Counted from the first letter of the stretch, positions 54,447 through 63,958 are shown. The stretch: DNA of 64,000 bases from Phycisphaerales bacterium (GCA_016710275.1 JADJXS010000001.1:310001-374000); one strand, 5' to 3'. Translations and numbers: made by a program. Notes: generated from the letters alone by a model not told the origin.

Positions 54447-54660
54447 GGCAACCGTGTTCGCTCAGCGGTCCGGCGGATGTGCAGCGTAGCGGATCCAGCG
54501 AAAAGCCGCTCATCGCCACGCGGCGGGAACGGCGCCCCTGTCGATTCATTCATAGGCCGGCTGGCCCGCCGATTGCAATGCACCGGTTGCGGAAACTCGT
54601 CCCGCGGCGCATGGAGCCTGCGGCGGGTCCGCGAATATGATCTCCGGCGGAGCAGGAATC

Positions 54661-54978
54661 ATGGTTCGAGTCGTCAGCGACAGGCGGGATTCTTCTGGTG
54701 CGATCGGCGATTCCGGGCGACGGGGCGCAACAGCGACGCGCAAAATGCGCCGATCGGGCGCATTGCTGCGTCGCGGTGCGAGGGTCGCGCTGCCGGCGAT
54801 GCTGGCGATGCTGGCTGCGGCGGGTTGCGACAGCGACATTGCGAAGGAGTTCCGCGCGGCGGCCGTTCCGCAGCTCGAGACCGGCATCAATGCGATTGCG
54901 GACGGGCTGATCTCGGGCGCGTTTGCGATCGCCGATGCGCGTGATCCCTCGTCGAGCGAAACGGACGCGACGCCGTAG
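54661..54978 (+). CDS. Small lipoprotein
   Basis: A 105-residue exported protein. A basic N terminus is followed by the hydrophobic ALPAMLAMLAAAGCDSD with lipobox AAAGC. The remaining 45 residues (AKEFRAAAVPQLETGINAIA) form an amphipathic helix with no known family. The start is uncertain: ATG 54661 is preferred, 54637 and 54745 are alternatives. The VanX-type gene follows 33 bp downstream on the same strand. Confidence 0.55.
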   Translation: MVRVVSDRRDSSGAIGDSGRRGATATRKMRRSGALLRRGARVALPAMLAMLAAAGCDSDIAKEFRAAAVPQLETGINAIADGLISGAFAIADARDPSSSETDATP

Positions 54979-55011
54979 GCCGATTGCGCGACAGCACGAT
55001 GCTGAGGATGG

Positions 55012-55566
55012 ATGGCGATGCTGGAGCGCTTCGGGCTGGTGGATCTTGCCGCGCTGACGCCGCCGCCGGTGATTGATCTGTGCTACGCCACGGACCGGAA
55101 TTTCACGGGGGTCGTGCTGTATCCGGCGGCGCGGGCGTGGCTGGTTGCGTCCGCGGCGGAGCGATTGCAGCGCGTGACGGCGGAACTGGCGGAGGAGGGG
55201 TTGCGGCTGGTGGTGTGGGATGCGTATCGGCCGCTATCGGTGCAGCGGCGGATGTGGGAGGCGCATCCGGACGAGCGGTTCATTGCGCCGCCGACGCGCG
55301 GCAGCCGGCACAATCGGGGGGCGAGCGTGGATGTGGCGCTGGCGGGTGGTGATGGGGGACTGCTGGAAATGCCGACGGATTTTGATGAGTTCTCGCCGCG
55401 GGCGCACAGTGCGTATGAGGGGTGCTCGGCAGCGGCGCGGGTTCATCGCGATCGGCTGCGGGCGGCGATGACGGCAGCGGGGTTTGTTGGGATTCAGGAT
55501 GAGTGGTGGCACTTTGATGCGCCGGATTGGCGCGAGCATCCGTTGTTGGATGTGGCGCTGGAGTGA
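55012..55566 (+). CDS. D-alanyl-D-alanine dipeptidase (VanX/DdpX family)
   Basis: A 184-residue zinc peptidase of family M15D that splits D-Ala-D-Ala. The zinc ligands are in SRHNRGASVDVALAG (SxHxxGxxxD) and EWWHFDAP, both intact, with the substrate Arg in VVWDAYRPLSVQRRM. It begins at ATG 55012. No signal peptide is visible, so it is cytoplasmic, as VanX is. No van ligase or dehydrogenase genes are adjacent; a role in peptidoglycan recycling fits better than vancomycin resistance. Confidence 0.9.
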   Translation: MAMLERFGLVDLAALTPPPVIDLCYATDRNFTGVVLYPAARAWLVASAAERLQRVTAELAEEGLRLVVWDAYRPLSVQRRMWEAHPDERFIAPPTRGSRHNRGASVDVALAGGDGGLLEMPTDFDEFSPRAHSAYEGCSAAARVHRDRLRAAMTAAGFVGIQDEWWHFDAPDWREHPLLDVALE

Positions 55567-55588
55567 ATGGGGGGCGCGGGGTGAAGAG

Positions 55589-55750
55589 CATGCCGACGCA
55601 AAGCCGTCGGCATGGCACAAGGCAAAAAAAGCGGCACCGGGCGTGTGGCATCGGCGTGTGGCATCGGGCTTCCGCCCGATGCACCGCACCGCCCGGAAGG
55701 GCGGTGCCACGGCGCACAGCATGCTTACGCGGAGTACCGCGAAAGCATGC
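55589..55750 (-). repeat. Intergenic palindrome block 10 (reverse B, A, C)
   Basis: Reverse family B at 55589-55613, a repeated GTGTGGCATCGG unit at 55643-55662, reverse family A to 55710, and reverse family C at 55719-55750. The block lies between convergent vanX-like (+) and the membrane protein gene (-), in the direction of the latter. Confidence 0.9.
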
Positions 55751-55790
55751 CACCAATGCATGCCACCGGGGCGGTGCCACAGAAAGAGGC

Positions 55791-56696
55791 TCAGCGCGGG
55801 AAGAAGCTGAGCGTGACGTGCATGATGGTCCAGTAGAAGAATGCCTTGGAGCCGATCACCAGTTCGAGCACGTCCTCTTTTCCGAAGCCGTAGGTGGAGA
55901 TTGCCAGAAGCCCCACGAAGACCGCGGCCAGGCCGAGGTGCAGCACGGTGAAGCCGGTTCGGGTACCGCGCATCCAGTTCCAGGTCCAGGGGCGAACCTC
56001 GGGCGGGGCGGGGCGGCGGCCGAGCGAGTAGCGGCCGAAAAGATACCAGCCGACGAAGTGCATCAGCACGACGAAGTTGAAGGTCCAGGGGCCGCTGGCC
56101 AATGCGACCAGGATGATCCCCGTTGAGATCAGGAAGACGGTCAGGATCGGTCGGTGGACGCGCCACAGGCCGGTGAGGCCGTCTTCGAATCGGCGCGAGA
56201 TGCGCCACAGGGCGTAGACGGCGATCAGCGCCATCGGCCCGACGGTGGCGAGGAAGCGCATGGCGTAGGGCCAGTCGGCGGGGAACATGGCCGAGAGGGC
56301 CGGGTGCTGAAACTTGGGATAAAACTCGCCATAGAGCAGGTAGGCGGGAAGCAGCAGGGCGAGGAGCAGGCCGAGCATCAGGGCCTGCAGGACGCCCATG
56401 ATTCGCTCGTGGTCGCGCTGCGCGTCGGCGGGCATGTCGCCGTAGGACTTGTAGAAAAAGGCTTCGTCGCGGAAGCCGTGGATCAGGAAGTAGAAGTAGA
56501 AGAGCAGCAGCGCGATGGGGTTGAACTCGCCGGGGTAGGCCGGGTCAAAGCCGAACCTGTCGAAGAGCATACACAGGCCGATCCCGATCGCGGCCAGGGC
56601 GGTCAGCCGCATCCATGAGCCGGCGCCGCGCATTCGCCGCGAAGTCAGCAGGAAGGCCGTGCCGATCAGGAAATGGGGCAGGCCGAAGATCCGCAT
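55791..56696 (-). CDS. Multi-pass membrane protein of unknown function; true start probably upstream
   Basis: A 301-residue integral membrane protein with about eight hydrophobic helices (FLIGTAFLLTS, LTALAAIGIGLCMLF, IALLLFYFYFLIHGF, LMLGLLLALLLPAYLLY, FLATVGPMALIAVYALW, ILTVFLISTGIILVALA, FVVLMHFVGWYLFGRY, FTVLHLGLAAVFVGLLAI). The first standard start is ATG 56696, but protein-like sequence clearly continues upstream in frame (LRAYYLTLFWTGAAIAACAL, IEKYLFRDALAWITDVKYRL). No ATG, GTG or TTG occurs before the in-frame stop at about 56957. An ATC at 56918 behind GGAG is a candidate start and would give about 375 residues. I see no family name. Confidence 0.72.
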   Translation of the reverse strand: MRIFGLPHFLIGTAFLLTSRRMRGAGSWMRLTALAAIGIGLCMLFDRFGFDPAYPGEFNPIALLLFYFYFLIHGFRDEAFFYKSYGDMPADAQRDHERIMGVLQALMLGLLLALLLPAYLLYGEFYPKFQHPALSAMFPADWPYAMRFLATVGPMALIAVYALWRISRRFEDGLTGLWRVHRPILTVFLISTGIILVALASGPWTFNFVVLMHFVGWYLFGRYSLGRRPAPPEVRPWTWNWMRGTRTGFTVLHLGLAAVFVGLLAISTYGFGKEDVLELVIGSKAFFYWTIMHVTLSFFPR

Positions 56697-57230
56697 GGGG
56701 AGTTCGGCGGGGTTCTTGAAAAGGCGATACTTGACATCGGTGATCCAGGCCAGGGCGTCGCGGAAGAGGTACTTCTCGATAACGTAGGCCAGCGCGCAGG
56801 CGGCGATGGCCGCACCGGTCCAGAACAGCGTGAGGTAGTACGCGCGCAGCGTTTGCGGGAGCGGCGCTGTGGCGGGGACCGCTGTTGTGGAGGACTGGGG
56901 CAGAGGAAGCGTGGTGATGCGCGGTCTCCGGGTGCGGTGCGGCCGCAGAATTATTCACGGCGATGCGGGGCCGGGGAACGGGGGAATCCGCCCGGGGCTG
57001 CCGCCGCGACAGGGGCGATTATAGGTCTGCGGGAGCGGGGGAGGAATATGGTGTCGGCGGCGGCGGTTGGGGGAGTTGATGGGCGGTCAGGCTTGAAATG
57101 TCGCCGGCCGGTGATTTTGCACTGGGAGGCGGGCGGGCGGGGGCTACAATCCGGGGCTGGTTGCCGCGGCCGCCGGCGACCCGCCAATCCGACCCGTTGC
57201 GAGCGGCCGGGCCGTCACGCAGGAGCGCCC
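56697..57230. other. Divergent gap with coding-like extension and pseudopilin promoter region
   Basis: The left 220 bp (56697-56918) read as the likely missing N terminus of the minus-strand membrane protein. The rest (56919-57230) is noncoding and GC-rich, with a GCTACAATC box at 57143-57151 and AGGAG at 57221-57225 serving the pseudopilin gene. No dispersed palindromes occur in this divergent gap. Confidence 0.5.
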
Positions 57231-58112
57231 ATGTCCCGAAATCGCGCTTTCACATTGGTCGAGTTGCTGGTCGTGGTGGCGATCATCGCCTTGCTGATGT
57301 CGCTGCTGTTTCCGGGGCTGGCGACGGCCAAGAAGCAGGCCCGCGAAGCGGTGTGCATGAGCAACCTGCGACAGGTGACGACCGGGTTCATCATGTACGC
57401 GTCGGAGTGGTCGGATTTTCTGCCGGGCAGTGTGAATGACGTGGTGGGGACGAACCCGACGGCGCCCGGTGCGCGGACGTTCTGCTGGCTGGGGACGTGG
57501 CGCGACTGGTGGACGGACGGATCGAGCAGTGACGCCAACGTCACGACGACGTACAACCGGGTTCCTTCCGGCGGGTCGATCTTCCGCTATGTCAGCGATG
57601 AGAAGGTCTACAAGTGTCCGGAGGATCTGCTGGAGCGCAAGCGGCTGCACAACAACTACATTCAGCGGCTCAAGCCGCGCTACAGCTACACAGCGCCGCC
57701 GGTGATTTCGGGAGCGCCGATGGCGAAGCTGCGCGGGATGCGCTGGGCGGAGCGCTTCACGACGTTCAATGAGAACGTGGATTTCAACCGGGCGACGGGG
57801 CGGTCACTTCCGTGGCTGGTGGTTGAGGAAGACGAGAACTGGTACCTGGGGTCGGTGTTGGACAGCGCGTGGTCGAGCCTGGACCAGGTTTCGACGCGGC
57901 ATCGCGGGAAGGGGGCGGTGTCGCACCTGGACGGGCACGTCGAGTTGCGGGCATACCAGGTGCGGCCGACGCCGATGACGGCGCGGATGGTGTATTACGA
58001 GCTGGACAACCGGCGGCTGATGCTGGCCGGCACGTGGGACTACGTCTACAACGGCCAGAATCGGTCGGTTCGCTTCGGCTACATCAATCACGCGCAGACC
58101 TACACGCCGTAG
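57231..58112 (+). CDS. Prepilin-like (pseudopilin) secreted protein
   Basis: A 293-residue protein with a type IV prepilin-type start: NRAFTLVELLVVVAIIALLM, where cleavage would follow the short basic leader and the Phe would be methylated. A hydrophobic helix of about 20 residues follows and then CMSNLRQVTTGFIMYASEWS. The C terminus has the RHRGKGAVSHLDGHVELRAY type, the H-x-DG signature of planctomycete pseudopilins that are often present in many paralogues. AGGAG at 57221-57225 fixes ATG 57231. The protein is probably assembled at the membrane by a type II/IV-like machine coded elsewhere. Confidence 0.88.
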   Translation: MSRNRAFTLVELLVVVAIIALLMSLLFPGLATAKKQAREAVCMSNLRQVTTGFIMYASEWSDFLPGSVNDVVGTNPTAPGARTFCWLGTWRDWWTDGSSSDANVTTTYNRVPSGGSIFRYVSDEKVYKCPEDLLERKRLHNNYIQRLKPRYSYTAPPVISGAPMAKLRGMRWAERFTTFNENVDFNRATGRSLPWLVVEEDENWYLGSVLDSAWSSLDQVSTRHRGKGAVSHLDGHVELRAYQVRPTPMTARMVYYELDNRRLMLAGTWDYVYNGQNRSVRFGYINHAQTYTP

Positions 58113-58252
58113 AACGCGGGAGGGCGTCGGATACCACGGGTTCGCTTTGCCCGGCTGTCGCCGCGCCGCGCTCCGCCTGTGGCTACATTCCTCCACCTCT
58201 GCCGGGGTGCAGATGCGGGCGGCAACATCCTGTTTCGGCAGCGGTACCGGAT

Positions 58253-58365
58253 GAGAGGCTGCACTGCTCAAGAGCAGTGCCACACATCATGCTGTTTCGC
58301 GAGCAGCACACGGCGAAGACGGATTGGCAATTCCATGCACTGCTCAAGAGCAGAGGCACACGACA
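58253..58365 (-). repeat. Family E hairpins (GCACTGCTCAAGAGCAGTGC)
   Basis: Two copies near 58259-58278 and 58337-58353, separated by about 78 bp. They are the reverse form of the hairpins behind the arginine decarboxylase gene. They sit in the 330-bp gap between convergent pseudopilin (+) and the OPT gene (-). The rest of the gap (58113-58252) shows nothing I can name. Confidence 0.8.
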
Positions 58366-58442
58366 AGCATGCGCCGAGCGCTGTTCACAGAGAAGCGGCG
58401 CACGGCAGAGCGGCCAAGCGGCGGACCGTTTCTGAAAGCGCT

Positions 58443-61148
58443 CTATCGTCCCAACAGTCCCTGCGCAGTGTCTCCCAGCGCCAATGTGACACCGGTCAGG
58501 CTCTCCCCGGCGATCAACCCTGCGCAGATGGCGACCAGGAAGCGGCCTGAGAGGGAGGGCGAGAAGCGGGTGAAGATCACGGCGGCCAGCGCGCCGAGGA
58601 ACATCGAGATCGCGTTGTTGCCGGGGATTACGAACGCCAGACCGACGGCGGCGGCACTGGGCACGAATGCCACGCCGCGGCGCGGCAGTATCTTTTCAAG
58701 ACAGGGCAGCAGTACGCCGAGGACGGCGGCGATGGCCATGGCCAGCGGCGCCCCCTCGGGCAGGCCGCGCAGACCGACCTTCATGACTTCGGCGACGGCC
58801 TTCCACTGCACCACGGCGGGCGCGGGATACTCGCCGATGATGAGCTGTTCCTGCGGATTGGGGATCATGGCCAGGTAGAAGAACGTGCCCAGCGCCGAGC
58901 CGCTCAGGACGCCGCAAATCTGGGCGACCACCTGTTTCCACGGAGTCGCGCCGATCATGTTTCCGCACTTGAGGTCGTGCATGAGGTCGGCGCACTGGCT
59001 GGCGGCGCCGCCGGTGACGCTGGCGGTCATGAGGTTGGGCACGGGGTTGCCGGGCGAGAGCGCGCCGAAGGTGAGCTGCGTGACCTTGCCCATCGCGCCG
59101 ACGGGGGTGGTGTTGGTCTCGCCGGAGACGCGCGCCGCGACCATCGCCAGCAGGAACGAGAGCACGACGGCGAGAATGGCCATCCACCATGCGATGCCGA
59201 AGAAGGTGATCTGCAGGACGACGGCACTGAGCGTGGCGACGACCAGCAGCGCCAGGAAGTAGCGCATCGGCGGATCGCCGCCGGCGCTGTCGCCGCCGGC
59301 TTTGCCGAGGTTGGTGAAGGTGCGAACGATCGATCGCCAGGAGAATGCAAACCCGACCAGCGACGCGACCACCATCAGCGTGACGCCGGGCCAGAGCAGC
59401 CAGGTCACGCCGTCCACGTTGGTGAACACCGCCGGTGAATAGGCCGTACGGGCGGTGAGTGCGGCAATCGACGCCTTCCAGTCGGCGTCGTCGGGACGTG
59501 CGGCGGTCAGTGCTGCCGCATCATCCTTCGAAAGCACGCCGCGGGCGCGCAGGCGCTGCGCGGCCGGGTCGTAGGTGACGCGCTCGGAAAGGGCCGGCGG
59601 AATTTCGCTCCATTCGCGCGGCGCGTTGGAGCGCTCGAAGGCGGCCAGGACGGCAGCGGCCCATTCGCTGGAGAATTCGCTGCTGGAGCTGCGGCCGGCC
59701 AGCTCGCGACCGAAGTCGAGCAGCGCGTCGCGCTGTTCCGGCGTCATTCGGCCTTGTACGTTCAACTGCCCGGCGTCGGCGTTGAAGCTGACAGCGCCGG
59801 TCAGTTCCCACGGGAGTTTCAGCCCTGGCGGCGGCGGCGCCTTCAGCGTCACCCGCGTGATGACCGGGACGCTGCTGGTGTAATCAAATGCCGCGGACAG
59901 CTCATCCACGGCGCGCGCCCACTCGGGGGACTGCTGGAGTGCGCGGAGCTTTTCCAGCACCGCCGCGTCCAATCCGCTCATCGCGCGCAGTTCGCCGGAC
60001 TTCAGCGTTACTGGAATGCTTGACGGGATCGGCGCCGCCAAGGCGCCTGCGAAGGCAGTCCGCAACCCCCGTTGCGACCGGCGATGGAGTCGCTGCACGG
60101 CCTCTCGATAGGACTCGTCCTCGCTGAGGGCCAGCAACTGGTCGCGCTCCGCGAGGGTCATCACACCCTGCCACTCGATGAGACGCTGCTCGCGGCGGTA
60201 GAGAGCGTAGCCGTCCGGTGGTTCGGGGAGCTTGCCGACGACCTCGGCCGGCAGCACGACCAGCGGCTCGGTGATCGTGACGCGTATCACGCCGCGATCC
60301 AGCAGCCAAGGCGAGATCACCAGCCACGCCAGCACGGCGCCGCCGAGAAGCGAAGCGCCGGCGCGCATGCCGATCAGACCGCCGGCCCCCAGCAACAGCA
60401 CGGACGGATCCAGTGAAAAGCGGATGCGGGTGAGCGCTACTTCGCCGACAGCCCAGCCGGCCGGCGCCCACATCGAGAGCTTGAAATCGCCGGCGCCGAT
60501 CTTGCCCATCACCCACTTGATGGGCATCGGCACGGCTTCGAGCAGCTTCATGACGATTCCGAAGACCGCCGCCCAGCCCAGCACGGCGACGCGGGCCATG
60601 GCTTCCGCGCCGCGCGCATACATTTCGCGCAGCGTGGTGGCGCTGGCGATTCCGGACGGGAACGGCAGCTTGTCCACCTCGATCATCTGGCGTCGCAGGG
60701 GGATGGCCACCGCGATCCCGACGAGGCTGACGCCCCCGAGCCAGGTGGTCAGTTCGAGCCATGTGAATTTCATGTCCGGCACGAGCAGGATCAGGGCCGG
60801 AATTGCCGATACGAGGCCGAGCGAAGAGACCAGCGCGGCCGAGGAGGCGGCCGTCTGGTTGATGTTATTCTCGAGCATCCCCCACGGCCGTGTTCCGGCC
60901 ACGGCGCGCAGCACCTGCCAAAATCCGAAACTGACGAGCATCGCCAGGATCGACATGTTGAAACCCCAGCCGATCTTCAGGCCGGAGTAGATGTTGGAGG
61001 CGGACAGAATTCCGCCGATCAGCATGCCGGTCAGGGCGGCGCGAATCGTCAACTGCGGCGAGGTCATGTCCAGCGGCGGCGGCCCCGCGTCCGCCGGGGG
61101 GGTGGGCGGGGCGGCTGGTTCCGGCTGTTGTGTGGCGGTACCACTCAT
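58443..61148 (-). CDS. OPT-family oligopeptide transporter with a large extra domain
   Basis: A 901-residue membrane carrier. The OPT signature is in LTGMLIGGILSASNIYSGLK, MLENNINQTAASSAALVSSL, PFPSGIASATTLREMYARG, NTTPVGAMGKVTQLTFGALS, MTASVTGGAASQCADLMHDL and KCGNMIGATPWKQVVAQICG. About 14 or more hydrophobic helices are present. Between about residues 293 and 575 lies an unusual hydrophilic stretch with repeated LxxxGxxLSxxxxAxL-type helical units (VGKLPEPPDGYALYRREQRL, MTPEQRDALLDFGRELAGRS). Most family members are near 600-700 residues without it. ATG 61148 is the clean start; a longer frame to 62003 is antisense to the next gene. Confidence 0.88.
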   Translation of the reverse strand: MSGTATQQPEPAAPPTPPADAGPPPLDMTSPQLTIRAALTGMLIGGILSASNIYSGLKIGWGFNMSILAMLVSFGFWQVLRAVAGTRPWGMLENNINQTAASSAALVSSLGLVSAIPALILLVPDMKFTWLELTTWLGGVSLVGIAVAIPLRRQMIEVDKLPFPSGIASATTLREMYARGAEAMARVAVLGWAAVFGIVMKLLEAVPMPIKWVMGKIGAGDFKLSMWAPAGWAVGEVALTRIRFSLDPSVLLLGAGGLIGMRAGASLLGGAVLAWLVISPWLLDRGVIRVTITEPLVVLPAEVVGKLPEPPDGYALYRREQRLIEWQGVMTLAERDQLLALSEDESYREAVQRLHRRSQRGLRTAFAGALAAPIPSSIPVTLKSGELRAMSGLDAAVLEKLRALQQSPEWARAVDELSAAFDYTSSVPVITRVTLKAPPPPGLKLPWELTGAVSFNADAGQLNVQGRMTPEQRDALLDFGRELAGRSSSSEFSSEWAAAVLAAFERSNAPREWSEIPPALSERVTYDPAAQRLRARGVLSKDDAAALTAARPDDADWKASIAALTARTAYSPAVFTNVDGVTWLLWPGVTLMVVASLVGFAFSWRSIVRTFTNLGKAGGDSAGGDPPMRYFLALLVVATLSAVVLQITFFGIAWWMAILAVVLSFLLAMVAARVSGETNTTPVGAMGKVTQLTFGALSPGNPVPNLMTASVTGGAASQCADLMHDLKCGNMIGATPWKQVVAQICGVLSGSALGTFFYLAMIPNPQEQLIIGEYPAPAVVQWKAVAEVMKVGLRGLPEGAPLAMAIAAVLGVLLPCLEKILPRRGVAFVPSAAAVGLAFVIPGNNAISMFLGALAAVIFTRFSPSLSGRFLVAICAGLIAGESLTGVTLALGDTAQGLLGR

Positions 61149-61383
61149 GTTCGCTCCGATCGCGTGTCCATGCGGGGGGATTTCGTATTCCGCGATACCT
61201 GTCCGTGGGCATAGTGTCTGCGCGGCGGCGCGCAGGTCAAACGGAATCCGGGTTTGATTCGCGGATTTTCGCGGGCCGGCGGGAGCCACCGCCGCGCATG
61301 GACGGGCCGGCGGACCTACCGGGCCGGGCGCGGCCCCGGTAGATTTCGGGCGGTATTGCACCATGTGCGGCAGGAGATCGGCC

Positions 61384-62460
61384 ATGAGCATGACGCGCCG
61401 GGGGTTCTTCGCGACGGTCGGAGCGGGTTCCGCGCTGGGCATCGGCGGGGCGTTGCCGGCGCTGGCGCAGCAGGAGAACACGGGCGAACTGCCGCGGCCG
61501 GGGAAGGGGCCGATCGTGATCGGCAGCCGCAATGCGATGGCGGCGGCGGCACGGGCGGTGGAGGGGATGCGCAAGGGGGAGGATCCGCTGGACGCGGTGA
61601 TTCGCGGAATCAACATTGTCGAAGATGACCCGGAGGATGACTCGGTCGGGTTGGGCGGGTTGCCGAACGAAGAGGGCGAGGTCGAGCTGGATTCGTCGGT
61701 GATGGATGGGCGGGCGCACAAGGCGGGGGCGGTGGCGGGTCTGCGGCGGGTTCGCAATCCGTCGAGCGTCGCGGCGCTGGTGATGCGGCGGACGGACCAC
61801 GTGCTGATCGTGGGCGAGGGGGCGCTGCGCTTCGCCCGCGCCCACGGATTCAAGGAGGAGAACCTGTTGACGGAGAAGGCGCGGCAGGTGTGGCTGGAGT
61901 GGAAGGAGCAGCACAGCGACCACGACGACTGGCTGCCGCCGGAAGGAACGGAGAAGAAGAAGGAATTCGGCTGGAAGACGCGGATCGACGGCTCTGATTT
62001 CACCTACGGCACAATTCACGTGTCGGCCCTGACGCCGGGCGGGGACCTGGTGGGCTGCACGTCCACGAGCGGGTTGAGTTTCAAGATCCCGGGTCGCATC
62101 GGGGATTCGCCGATTATCGGGGCGGGGCTGTTCGTGGATAACCAGGTGGGGGCGGCCGGTTCGACGGGACGCGGCGAGGCCAATCTCCAGAACTGCTCGT
62201 CGTTCCTGGTCGTTGAGCTGATGCGCCAGGGGCGGACGCCGGAGGAAGCGTGTTTCGAAGCGCTGCGGCGGATCGCGGCCCGGACCGAGCCGCGGCTGCG
62301 TAACCCGGCCGGCGAACCCGGGTATCAATTGAAGTTGTACGCGCTGCGCCGCGACGGACTGGTCGGCGGGGCGGCGATGCGGCCGGCGGACGCCGAGATG
62401 GTTGTGCATGACGGAAATGAGGCAAAGACGTTGCGGATGAAGACGCTGTATGGCGGATAG
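61384..62460 (+). CDS. N4-(beta-N-acetylglucosaminyl)-L-asparaginase (Ntn hydrolase)
   Basis: A 358-residue exported asparaginase/glycosylasparaginase. A twin-arginine-type start (MSMTRRGFFATVGAGSALG) suggests Tat export. The autocatalytic cut would precede Thr210 in DFTYGTIHVSALTPGGD. The substrate region is CTSTSGLSFKIPGRIGDSP and IIGAGLFVDNQVGAAGSTGR. VGLGGLPNEEGEVELDSSVM is typical. The family removes Asn from glycopeptides or splits isoaspartyl or asparagine bonds. ATG 61384 starts the Tat motif. Its stop overlaps the next gene by 11 bp, and that gene overlaps a third, forming an operon. Confidence 0.9.
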   Translation: MSMTRRGFFATVGAGSALGIGGALPALAQQENTGELPRPGKGPIVIGSRNAMAAAARAVEGMRKGEDPLDAVIRGINIVEDDPEDDSVGLGGLPNEEGEVELDSSVMDGRAHKAGAVAGLRRVRNPSSVAALVMRRTDHVLIVGEGALRFARAHGFKEENLLTEKARQVWLEWKEQHSDHDDWLPPEGTEKKKEFGWKTRIDGSDFTYGTIHVSALTPGGDLVGCTSTSGLSFKIPGRIGDSPIIGAGLFVDNQVGAAGSTGRGEANLQNCSSFLVVELMRQGRTPEEACFEALRRIAARTEPRLRNPAGEPGYQLKLYALRRDGLVGGAAMRPADAEMVVHDGNEAKTLRMKTLYGG

Positions 62461-63958
62461 GGGCCGAATCTGGCGGATTCTGACGCTTCTTGTGCTGGTG
62501 CTGCCGAGCGCCGGCTGCGGGGCGTTTCAGTTGCGGCTGTTTCCGCCGTCGCTGGGGGCGGCGACGCTGGAGGATGGGCGGGTTGAACGGCGCTATGATC
62601 TGAACCGCGACGGCCGGCCGGACTTTGCGGAACGGCACGCGGCCGACGGGCAGGTGCACGGCATCCGGTTTGGAGGGCCGGATGGCGGCGTAATGCTGGA
62701 TTGGCCCAGCGGCGGCGAGGTGTGCGACCTGGTCATCATCGTGGACAGCATCCCGTATGACGTGGTGGATCGGGCGTGGAAGTCGGGGCGGCTGCGGCTG
62801 TTCGGTCCGCCGTCCCGGACGATCGCCCCGTTTCCGGCCGTGACGGATCCGGCGATTAATGACATCCTGGGGTGCGGCCGGTCGTTGGGGGTTGAGGCTC
62901 GACACTATGCGAACGGTGCGCCGAGCGCGGGGCTGCGCAATTACACGTCGTGGCGGAATTCTCCGTGGGCGGGGCGGGTGAAGTATCGGCTGTGGGCGCC
63001 GGCGCATGGTCTGTCCTATCTGGATCCGGGGACCTGGCTGCTGCACGAGCTGGGTTCGATCCAGGCGGCGTTTCATGCGGGGCGTGAGCGCGGCGACCGT
63101 TCGCCGTTTGTCGGATATGTCGTGGGCGGATCGAGCATCGGGGCGCGCTATTCGCAGGAGGGACATGAGCACGCGCTGGACCTGCTGGATCGGATGTGCC
63201 GGGCGGTGATTCACCGCTCGGGCGGGCAGGTGCGGATCACGCTGATGTCGGATCATGGGCACGCGTATGAATCGCCGGTGCGCGTGCGGCTGGATCAGGG
63301 GTTGCGCGCGGCGGGGTTTCACCCGGTGTCGCGGATCCGCGGGGAACGTGACGTGTTCGTGCCGGAGTGGGGGATGATCTCGTGTGCGGCGATCTACACG
63401 CCCTCGCCGCTGGAGGCGGCGGCGGCGGCGGCGCGGCTGGAGGGCGTGGAGCTGGCGATTGCCCGCGACCCGGACGATCGCAGCGCCCGTCACGTTTTTT
63501 CCGGCGAGCTTTCCGCGCGGGTGGATTGCCTGGGTGACGGGTGGTTCCGGTATGTGCCGTTGCGGGGCGACCCGCTGCGGATCGAACCGCAACTGGCGGA
63601 ATTGCGGGCCGCGGGGCTGGCGCGCGCGGACGGGGCGCTGGCGGATGCCGCGCTGTTCGATGCGCTGTCGCGGCACGAATTCCCGGATGCGCTGATGCGC
63701 ACCTGCCGCGCGGATGATCTGTTCGCGCATCCGCCGGATGTGTATGTGTCGCTGGCGCCGGGGCATTTCAGCGGGGAGTCCACGTTTCGGGCGGTCGTGG
63801 GGCTCAGCGCCACGCACGGCAGCATGCGGTACGAAAGCTCGTGCGGGTTCGTGATGACAACGGCCGGCGCGCTGCCGCCGGTTCTTCGCAACGCGGACGT
63901 GGGGGAGGCGCTGCGGCGCGTCGGCGTGCGGCTGCCGGATTGCGGGGCGGAGCGGTGA
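62450..63958 (+). CDS. Alkaline phosphatase-superfamily-like lipoprotein
   Basis: A 502-residue exported protein. The signal RIWRILTLLVLVLPSAGCGA ends in a lipobox (SAGC, Cys near residue 23). VCDLVIIVDSIPYDVVDRAW resembles the first metal strand of the alkaline phosphatase/sulfatase fold, RITLMSDHGHAYESPVRVRL (near residue 265) its DHG metal site, and VGLSATHGSMRYESSCGFVM the last metal His. So it may hydrolyse a phospho- or sulfo-ester, or a glycan-linked phosphate, outside the cell. It overlaps the asparaginase gene by 11 bp and the next gene by 4 bp. Confidence 0.78.
   Translation: MADRGRIWRILTLLVLVLPSAGCGAFQLRLFPPSLGAATLEDGRVERRYDLNRDGRPDFAERHAADGQVHGIRFGGPDGGVMLDWPSGGEVCDLVIIVDSIPYDVVDRAWKSGRLRLFGPPSRTIAPFPAVTDPAINDILGCGRSLGVEARHYANGAPSAGLRNYTSWRNSPWAGRVKYRLWAPAHGLSYLDPGTWLLHELGSIQAAFHAGRERGDRSPFVGYVVGGSSIGARYSQEGHEHALDLLDRMCRAVIHRSGGQVRITLMSDHGHAYESPVRVRLDQGLRAAGFHPVSRIRGERDVFVPEWGMISCAAIYTPSPLEAAAAAARLEGVELAIARDPDDRSARHVFSGELSARVDCLGDGWFRYVPLRGDPLRIEPQLAELRAAGLARADGALADAALFDALSRHEFPDALMRTCRADDLFAHPPDVYVSLAPGHFSGESTFRAVVGLSATHGSMRYESSCGFVMTTAGALPPVLRNADVGEALRRVGVRLPDCGAER

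Noticed and set aside
55012..55566. Vancomycin resistance gene vanX
   Set aside because: The enzyme class fits, but no D-Ala-D-Lac ligase, lactate dehydrogenase or VanRS genes are present. A peptidoglycan-recycling dipeptidase is more likely.
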